64,000 nt of DNA from Bacteroidota bacterium (GTDB lineage Bacteria > Bacteroidota > Bacteroidia > Chitinophagales > Chitinophagaceae): positions 1-64,000 of the forward strand of contig CANGFA010000010.1 in the NCBI GenBank assembly GCA_947453145.1. The letters run 5' to 3'. A program made the position numbers and the translations under genes. The notes under the pieces were generated by a model. It worked only from the letters and a program-made list of their open reading frames with translations. It did no database searches and was not told where the DNA came from. Positions 58,706-64,000 of this stretch are shown piece after piece (the first letter of the stretch is position 1; each line of letters starts with the position of its first letter).

Positions 58706-59989
58706 ATGAGTACGAATTTTAAAGAACTAGGGTTAATAGAACCCATTTTATTGGCTTTATTTGAAGAAGGTTACACTACCCCAACACCTATACAAGCGCA
58801 GTCCATCCCCATTTTATTGGAAGGAAAGGACTTATTAGGTTGTGCACAAACCGGAACTGGAAAAACAGCTGCATTTACCTTACCTATTATACAATTGCTA
58901 TCTGCTAAAGCAGTAGAAAAAAGAAAAAAAATTAAGAGCTTAATTGTTACGCCAACGCGTGAACTAGCTATTCAAATTGCTGAAAGTTTTAATGCTTATG
59001 GACGTCATACCCAATTAAACTGTACCGTTATTTTTGGTGGCGTTGGACAAGGACCACAGGTAACTGCTTTGAAAAATGGCGTAGATGTAGTAATTGCAAC
59101 TCCTGGTCGTTTATTGGATTTGATGAATCAAGGATTTATTAGTTTAAGAGACGTTGAATTTTTTGTATTAGACGAAGCAGACAGAATGTTGGATATGGGT
59201 TTTATACATGACGTGAAAAAATTATTAGCCGTTCTTCCTAAAAAAAGACAGTCTTTATTTTTCTCTGCAACCATGCCTCCCGAAATTGTGAGCTTAGCGA
59301 ATTCTATTTTACACAATCCTGAGAAAGTGAGTGTGACACCGGTTTCAAGTACTGTTGAAATCATTGATCAGGCCGTATACTTTGTAGACAAAGTAAACAA
59401 GAACGCGTTATTAGTAGAAGTGCTAAAAAATCCAGCCATTAAAACGGCCTTGGTTTTTACAAGGACCAAACATGGAGCTGATAAAGTAGTTCAGTTGTTA
59501 ACCAAAAACAATATTATTGCCGAGGCCATCCATGGAAATAAATCACAAAATGCGCGTCAACGTGCCTTAAGTAATTTTAAAGAACAAACCACTAGGGTTT
59601 TGGTAGCAACCGATATTGCAGCAAGAGGAATTGATGTAGATGAACTAGCACACGTTATTAATTTTGATATCCCAAATATCCCTGAGACCTATGTGCATCG
59701 TATTGGCCGAACAGGTCGTGCAGGAGCAGCCGGAACTGCATTATCCTTTTGCGATTTTGAAGAAAAAGCTTTTTTAGCAGACATTGAAAAATTGATTGGG
59801 AAAAAAGTGCCCGTGATTGTGGAGCACCTCTTTCCTATGCAACAATTTCATGCCAATAAAACTTCTCAGGATGCAGGTTGGGGTAAACCTAGGAATACCC
59901 GAGGCCGTGCTCCTCAACATGAGGGCGGTTTTGGTGCCAAAGGCGGACAAAAAAGACGCTTTTCAAGCAACAAAACAAAGCGTGGGTAG
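58706..59989 (+). CDS. DEAD-box ATP-dependent RNA helicase, 427 aa
   Basis: All helicase motifs are intact: the Q motif [49 protein letters not shown] and [10 protein letters not shown]. The C-terminal about 50 residues are basic and rich in Gly and Arg, probably binding RNA. The pattern is closest to RhlE. It acts in ribosome assembly or RNA decay. ATG 58706 is chosen over an upstream TTG (58694). Confidence 0.9.
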   Translation: MSTNFKELGLIEPILLALFEEGYTTPTPIQAQSIPILLEGKDLLGCAQTGTGKTAAFTLPIIQLLSAKAVEKRKKIKSLIVTPTRELAIQIAESFNAYGRHTQLNCTVIFGGVGQGPQVTALKNGVDVVIATPGRLLDLMNQGFISLRDVEFFVLDEADRMLDMGFIHDVKKLLAVLPKKRQSLFFSATMPPEIVSLANSILHNPEKVSVTPVSSTVEIIDQAVYFVDKVNKNALLVEVLKNPAIKTALVFTRTKHGADKVVQLLTKNNIIAEAIHGNKSQNARQRALSNFKEQTTRVLVATDIAARGIDVDELAHVINFDIPNIPETYVHRIGRTGRAGAAGTALSFCDFEEKAFLADIEKLIGKKVPVIVEHLFPMQQFHANKTSQDAGWGKPRNTRGRAPQHEGGFGAKGGQKRRFSSNKTKRG

Positions 59990-59997
59990 TATCTTTG
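59990..59997 (+). promoter_or_regulatory. -7 promoter box of the amidase gene
   Basis: TATCTTTG starts at the first base after the helicase stop codon and ends four bases before the ATG at 60002, again the leaderless spacing. Cotranscription with the helicase is also possible. Confidence 0.42.
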
Positions 59998-60001
59998 GGG
60001 C

Positions 60002-61666
60002 ATGAAAAATAAAATCTTAAAAACTATTTTACTGTCCCTTTGCATGGGCGCATTTGCAACCCTTCAAGCGCAGGATACAAGCATTTCCAAAAATGATTTA
60101 AAGAGTGCTGCAAAACTTTTTGATATCCAATTTACCCAAAAAGAAATTGATACACTTTATAGTGATGTATTAGACAATATTGCCAATTATAAAGCAATGC
60201 ACAAATTGTCCTTGCCTAATAGTGTAGCATTAAGTACCTGGCAATTAGCAGTTCCTTTACCAACCAAAAAAGTTTCAAAAGGTGCACTATTGGAATTAAC
60301 CCAAGTTGCCATACCGACAAATAAAGAAGAGTTGGCATTTTATAGTATTAGTGAATTAGCCTACCTAATAAAAAATAAAAAAATTAGTTCTTTGGAGCTA
60401 ACTAAATTTTTTATAGATAGAATAAAAAAATATGGCGACACTTTAGAATGTGTGATTAGCCTTCAAGAAGAAATGGCATATGCCCAAGCTAAGCAAGCCG
60501 ACGAAGAAATAGCTAAAGGAAAATACCGAGGATTACTTCATGGTATTCCTTATGGCTTAAAAGATTTATTCGCTGTAAAAGGAACTAAAACTACTTGGGG
60601 AGCTGCTCCCTATAAGAATCAGACGATAGAAGAAGATGCATTTGTATATACACAATTAAAAAATGCGGGTGCAGTGTTTGTGGCAAAGTTTACTTTAGGT
60701 GCATTAGCCATGGGTGATTATTGGTATGGTGGTAGAACCAGAAATCCTTGGAATTTAAAATACGGATCTTCGGGATCTTCTGCAGGTTCAACTGCAGCAA
60801 CGGTTGCAGGACTTGTTCCTTTTGCTATTGGCACAGAAACTTACGGAAGTATTATTTCTCCTTCAACACAATGTGGTGCAACAGGATTAAGACCCACATT
60901 TGGAAGTATCAGCCGATCGGGCGCAATGGCATTAAGTTATAGTTTAGATAAAGTAGGTCCTATTTGCCGAAGTGCAAATGATGCTGCTATTGTGTTTAAT
61001 TATATACACGGCACAGACGGCAAGGATTTATCTGCTTTTGATGCACCCTTTAATTACCAACCAATAAAGGATATCAAAAAAATGCGCATTGCTTATGCAA
61101 AAAATTATTTTGATCAAATAAAAGATACTAGTAAAAACGAATGGAAAGTGTTAGCCACCTTTAAAAAAATGGGTGTTGAATTAATCCCCGTAAACTTCCC
61201 TGACAGTGGCGTGTATAATTTCAATATTATGGATGTAGTGATTGGCGTTGAATGTGCAGCACAATTTGATGAGATGACTAGACAGAATATTGACGATGAG
61301 TTAACAAGACAAACGAAATACGATTGGCCTAACCAATTTAGAACTGCCCGCTTTGTGCCCGCTGTTGAATATATCAATGCACAAAGACACCGTAGTGTTT
61401 TAATGCAAAAAGTAAATGAAGTCATTAGCCAATATGATGCAATAATTTGTCCATCCCGTGGCGGAGAAGGAAACCAAGCGGCTATCACCAATTTAACAGG
61501 ACACCCTGTTGTTTGCGTGCCTACTGGATTTGATGGCAAATATAATTTGCCTACTGGTATTAGTTTTGTAGGAAACTTGTATGACGAAGGCACCATTTTA
61601 AAAATTGCAGATGCCTATCAACAGAAAACCAATTGGAACAAGCAACATCCAAATTTATTTAAATAG
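60002..61666 (+). CDS. exported amidase-signature enzyme, 554 aa
   Basis: A signal peptide (residues 1-23, ...A-T-L-Q-A-Q) and a helical N-terminal extension of about 100 residues precede the amidase-signature domain. The catalytic triad is visible as Lys in Y-G-L-K-D-L-F-A-V-K-G and two serines in the glycine/serine loop G-S-S-G-S-S-A-G-S, with G-T-E-T-Y-G-S-I-I-S-P preceding the nucleophile region. The sequence is related to GatA, but a signal peptide and lack of gatB/gatC exclude a tRNA amidotransferase role. It hydrolyses an unknown amide outside the cytoplasm. The DUF4954 gene follows after 5 bases. Confidence 0.85.
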   Translation: MKNKILKTILLSLCMGAFATLQAQDTSISKNDLKSAAKLFDIQFTQKEIDTLYSDVLDNIANYKAMHKLSLPNSVALSTWQLAVPLPTKKVSKGALLELTQVAIPTNKEELAFYSISELAYLIKNKKISSLELTKFFIDRIKKYGDTLECVISLQEEMAYAQAKQADEEIAKGKYRGLLHGIPYGLKDLFAVKGTKTTWGAAPYKNQTIEEDAFVYTQLKNAGAVFVAKFTLGALAMGDYWYGGRTRNPWNLKYGSSGSSAGSTAATVAGLVPFAIGTETYGSIISPSTQCGATGLRPTFGSISRSGAMALSYSLDKVGPICRSANDAAIVFNYIHGTDGKDLSAFDAPFNYQPIKDIKKMRIAYAKNYFDQIKDTSKNEWKVLATFKKMGVELIPVNFPDSGVYNFNIMDVVIGVECAAQFDEMTRQNIDDELTRQTKYDWPNQFRTARFVPAVEYINAQRHRSVLMQKVNEVISQYDAIICPSRGGEGNQAAITNLTGHPVVCVPTGFDGKYNLPTGISFVGNLYDEGTILKIADAYQQKTNWNKQHPNLFK

Positions 61667-61671
61667 GAAGC

Positions 61672-63885
61672 ATGAATCACATTAAGAAAATTTCGGTAGG
61701 ACAATTGGGTTATGGTTTTATTAAAGACTTGCCTAAAGGAAAAGACGAATACTACTTAAGAAATAAACAAAACAGAAGTGGCATTGACTACCGAAAGCTA
61801 ACTGCTTTGGAAATTGAAATATTAGTTCGTAATAGAAACACCAGCGACGACTGGTCTAATATTTTAGTATCTGATGAATTTAATCCAGAGTTGGTAAAAA
61901 ACTGTTCCTTTTTTGGTTTAAACCGAATAGGCAATTTAGAAACCAGTTGTTTAAGCTTTAGTGACTTAATTGTTCCCATTGGTATTTATAATTCTACCAT
62001 TATAAGTTGTGATTTTGGAAACAATGTATCGGTACATAATGTGAATTATATGTCTCATTATATTTTGGGAAACGAGGTAATCATAAATAATGTAAATGAA
62101 TTAGTAACAACCAATCATGCCAAATTTGGGAATGGTATTATAAAAAAAGGGGAGTCTGAAGCAGTAAGAATTTGGTTAGAAATATGTAATGAAAATACAG
62201 GCCGAAAAGTATTGCCTTTTAATGGCATGACCGCTGGGGATGCCTATTTATGGACAAGACATAGAGCCGATACCGGATTGCAACAAAAATTTATTGAATT
62301 AACAGACAAGCAATTTGATAATAAATTGGGTTACTATGGAAAGATTGGGGACAGAACGGTAATTAAGAACTGTAAAATTATCAAAGACGTTTGGATTGGC
62401 GAGGATGCCTATTTAAAAGGGGCAAATAAAATTAAGAATGTAACTATTAATTCACATCCCGAAGCCACTACACAAATTGGTGAGGGTTGTGAATTGGTAA
62501 ATGGGATTATTGGCTATGGTTGTAGAATATTTTATGGTATTAAAGCGGTTCGTTTTGTCTTATCCGATTATTCTCAATTAAAGTATGGCGCAAGACTTAT
62601 TAATTCCTTTTTAGGACCCAATGCAACTATTTCTTGTTGCGAGGTATTAAACTCTTTGATATTTCCCGCGCACGAACAGCACCATAATAATAGTTTCTTA
62701 TGCGCGGCAACCGTAATGGGTCAATCTAATATTGCAGCAGGTGCTACCCTAGGCTCTAATCATAATAGTCGTGGGGCTGATGGTGAAGTGGTTATGGGCA
62801 GGGGATTTTGGCCAGGCCTATGTGTAAGCATTAAACACAATTCTGTTTTTGCTAGCTTTTCTTTATTAAATAAAGGAGATTATAATTATGAATTAAATAT
62901 ACCTATCCCCTTTTCCTTAATAAGCAATGACCCTTTAAAAGATGAATTAATTATCATGCCAGGATATTGGTTCTTGTATAATTTTTATGCCTTAGCTAGA
63001 AACGCTTGGAAATATGTGGACCGAGATAAGCGCAAATACAAGACGCCGATATTTGAATACGGATACCTTGCACCTGATTCAGTAAATGAATTGGTTACTG
63101 CGCGCGCGTTAATTGCTAAAGCAGTTGCCACCGCGCAGTTAAGCAAAGAAAAGAAAGCGATAATAACAGAGGATGCAAAATTGCTGGATTTGGGTGAAAG
63201 ATTATTATCAACCAAGACTAAAAAAGAAATAGATGCTTTAGAAGTAGTTGTGGTAGGATTTGAGAATAGCAAACGTACAACTAAACTTATTAAATGCTAT
63301 GACGCCTACCATATGTTTAAAAAAATTATTTTCTTATACGGTATGGAAGCTGCATTAAGGATAACCGAAAATAAGAAAGGGAAAAACATTATCAATACCT
63401 TACAACAAGCAAAGTTATCTGCTACCAATTTAACTTGGACCAATATTGGTGGGCAACTCATACCTAGTAAAAATGTAGAAGGCCTTTTAAATAAAATTAA
63501 ATCCGGCGTTATCGAAAGCTGGGATCAGGTACATGCTTTTTACGAAACAGAGTCTGAGAAGTACAATACCAGAAAGGATTTACATGCCTTATCCACTTTA
63601 GAAAAACATACTAAAAAGTCATTGAGTAAAGTTTCAACTACTCAATTTACAAACTGGTTAGATGCCTACTTGGAAATTAAAAAAGACATCACAACACGCA
63701 TTCAAAAAACCCGAGCAAAGGATTATGCAAATCCATTTAGGAAAATGGTGTATGAAAGTGAAGCCGAAATGAATGCCGTTGTTGGTAGCTTGGAGGACAA
63801 TGGTTTTATTAAGGAACAAAACAATGCACTCATCCAATTGGAATTAAAAATAGCAGCCTTAAAAAAGGAAATAAAAGCGAAATGA
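61672..63885 (+). CDS. DUF4954 family protein with left-handed beta-helix repeats, 737 aa
   Basis: The first about 440 residues contain hexapeptide-type turns (for example I-S-C-D-F-G-N-N-V-S-V-H-N-V, V-I-K-N-C-K-I-I-K-D-V-W-I-G-E-D-A-Y) as in left-handed beta-helix acyl- and nucleotidyltransferases. They also contain C-A-A-T-V-M-G-Q-S-N and a N-H-N-S-R-G-A-D-G loop. The C-terminal about 250 residues are helical and charged. I recognise this as the DUF4954 family of Bacteroidota. No signal peptide is present. The function is unknown; coupling to the amidase gene 5 bases upstream suggests joint expression. Confidence 0.82.
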   Translation: MNHIKKISVGQLGYGFIKDLPKGKDEYYLRNKQNRSGIDYRKLTALEIEILVRNRNTSDDWSNILVSDEFNPELVKNCSFFGLNRIGNLETSCLSFSDLIVPIGIYNSTIISCDFGNNVSVHNVNYMSHYILGNEVIINNVNELVTTNHAKFGNGIIKKGESEAVRIWLEICNENTGRKVLPFNGMTAGDAYLWTRHRADTGLQQKFIELTDKQFDNKLGYYGKIGDRTVIKNCKIIKDVWIGEDAYLKGANKIKNVTINSHPEATTQIGEGCELVNGIIGYGCRIFYGIKAVRFVLSDYSQLKYGARLINSFLGPNATISCCEVLNSLIFPAHEQHHNNSFLCAATVMGQSNIAAGATLGSNHNSRGADGEVVMGRGFWPGLCVSIKHNSVFASFSLLNKGDYNYELNIPIPFSLISNDPLKDELIIMPGYWFLYNFYALARNAWKYVDRDKRKYKTPIFEYGYLAPDSVNELVTARALIAKAVATAQLSKEKKAIITEDAKLLDLGERLLSTKTKKEIDALEVVVVGFENSKRTTKLIKCYDAYHMFKKIIFLYGMEAALRITENKKGKNIINTLQQAKLSATNLTWTNIGGQLIPSKNVEGLLNKIKSGVIESWDQVHAFYETESEKYNTRKDLHALSTLEKHTKKSLSKVSTTQFTNWLDAYLEIKKDITTRIQKTRAKDYANPFRKMVYESEAEMNAVVGSLEDNGFIKEQNNALIQLELKIAALKKEIKAK

Positions 63886-63895
63886 AAATAGCTGC

Positions 63896-64000
63896 TTAAA
63901 AATTAAACAAGGACATACCTATACCCAATTGCCATTGTGTGGTTTTCCATTTTGTTTGGTCCTGCAATTCATTAATTGCTTGAAGGCCCACAACATATCT
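63896..64000 (-). CDS. 3' end of an outer-membrane beta-barrel protein gene (truncated by the window)
   Basis: The minus-strand frame is open from the right edge to a TAA at 63898-63896. The visible 34 residues end T-Q-W-Q-L-G-I-G-M-S-L-F-N-F, an amphipathic last beta-strand with terminal Phe as recognised by the BAM machinery. It is convergent with the DUF4954 gene. The family cannot be named from this piece. Confidence 0.65.
   Translation of the reverse strand, partial: RYVVGLQAINELQDQTKWKTTQWQLGIGMSLFNF

Noticed and set aside
61114-61596. 160-aa minus-strand frame
   Set aside because: Lies wholly antisense to the conserved amidase domain with no motif of its own.
60002-61666. Glutamyl-tRNA amidotransferase subunit A (gatA)
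   Set aside because: It has a signal peptide and a 100-residue extension, and no gatB or gatC is near; it is a related secreted amidase.

Overview
This 64 kb window is a chromosomal segment of a low-GC Bacteroidota bacterium, most likely a member of the Chitinophagales/Chitinophagaceae. Pointers are DUF2723, DUF4954 and DUF6702 proteins, an UpxY-type NusG paralogue, an OMP_b-brl_3-type outer-membrane protein, fused HisB and HisIE, the absence of obvious Shine-Dalgarno sites, and many copies of the Bacteroidota -7 promoter box TAnnTTTG. The family-level placement is inference. I see no phage, insertion sequence, plasmid or CRISPR signatures; almost everything reads as intact core genome.

Layout. 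1-2490: a 3'-gene remnant, an 80-bp tandem repeat, a tiny repetitive lipoprotein, then an ECF sigma factor followed by a membrane protease whose cytoplasmic N-terminus looks like an anti-sigma domain. 2540-6450: sugar nucleotidyltransferase, PLP enzyme, lipB and an RluD-type pseudouridine synthase. 6465-14357: a HupE-like membrane protein with two tandem M1 metallopeptidases, a DUF6702 protein, a GT39-type glycosyltransferase and a PAP2 phosphatase. 14433-24522: glmM, cysteine desulfurase, DUF2723 protein, mtaB, UpxY/NusG paralogue, C-terminal processing protease and tRNA-His. 24539-34601: a small membrane protein, an outer-membrane receptor-like protein, pcm, a phosphosugar mutase, an HdrC/HdrB-like Fe-S pair with a small conserved protein, an ArsC/Spx-like protein and a TlpA-like thioredoxin. 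34664-50725 (minus strand): the complete histidine and tryptophan biosynthetic gene sets interleaved in one direction. 50789-64000: GH16 enzyme, lactonase, SET protein, MgtE, GNAT, glmS, AlkB-type hydroxylase, YjbR protein, DEAD helicase, amidase, DUF4954 protein and the end of an outer-membrane barrel gene.

The centre of interest is the his-trp region. Its order along transcription is hisL-hisG-hisD-hisC-[secreted sugar dehydrogenase-cytochrome c]-hisB-trpL-trpE-trpG-trpD-trpC-trpF-trpB-trpA-hisH-hisA-hisF-hisIE. A complete trp operon with its own promoter and leader therefore lies inside the his gene series, and the last four his genes have no visible promoter of their own. Both leaders can be read directly. 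hisL encodes a 15-residue peptide with the run His-Ile-His-His-His, and trpL encodes an 18-residue peptide (or 21) with three consecutive Trp codons. Each is followed by a terminator hairpin and by a segment able to form a competing hairpin, the hallmarks of ribosome-mediated attenuation. If the reading is right, the second half of histidine synthesis is read through a tryptophan attenuator.

A second theme is promoter architecture. Several genes (lipB, the rluD-type gene, hisL, the amidase and, with one mismatch, the TlpA, PAP2 and SET genes) have the -7 box ending four bases before the ATG. That spacing predicts leaderless or nearly leaderless transcripts.
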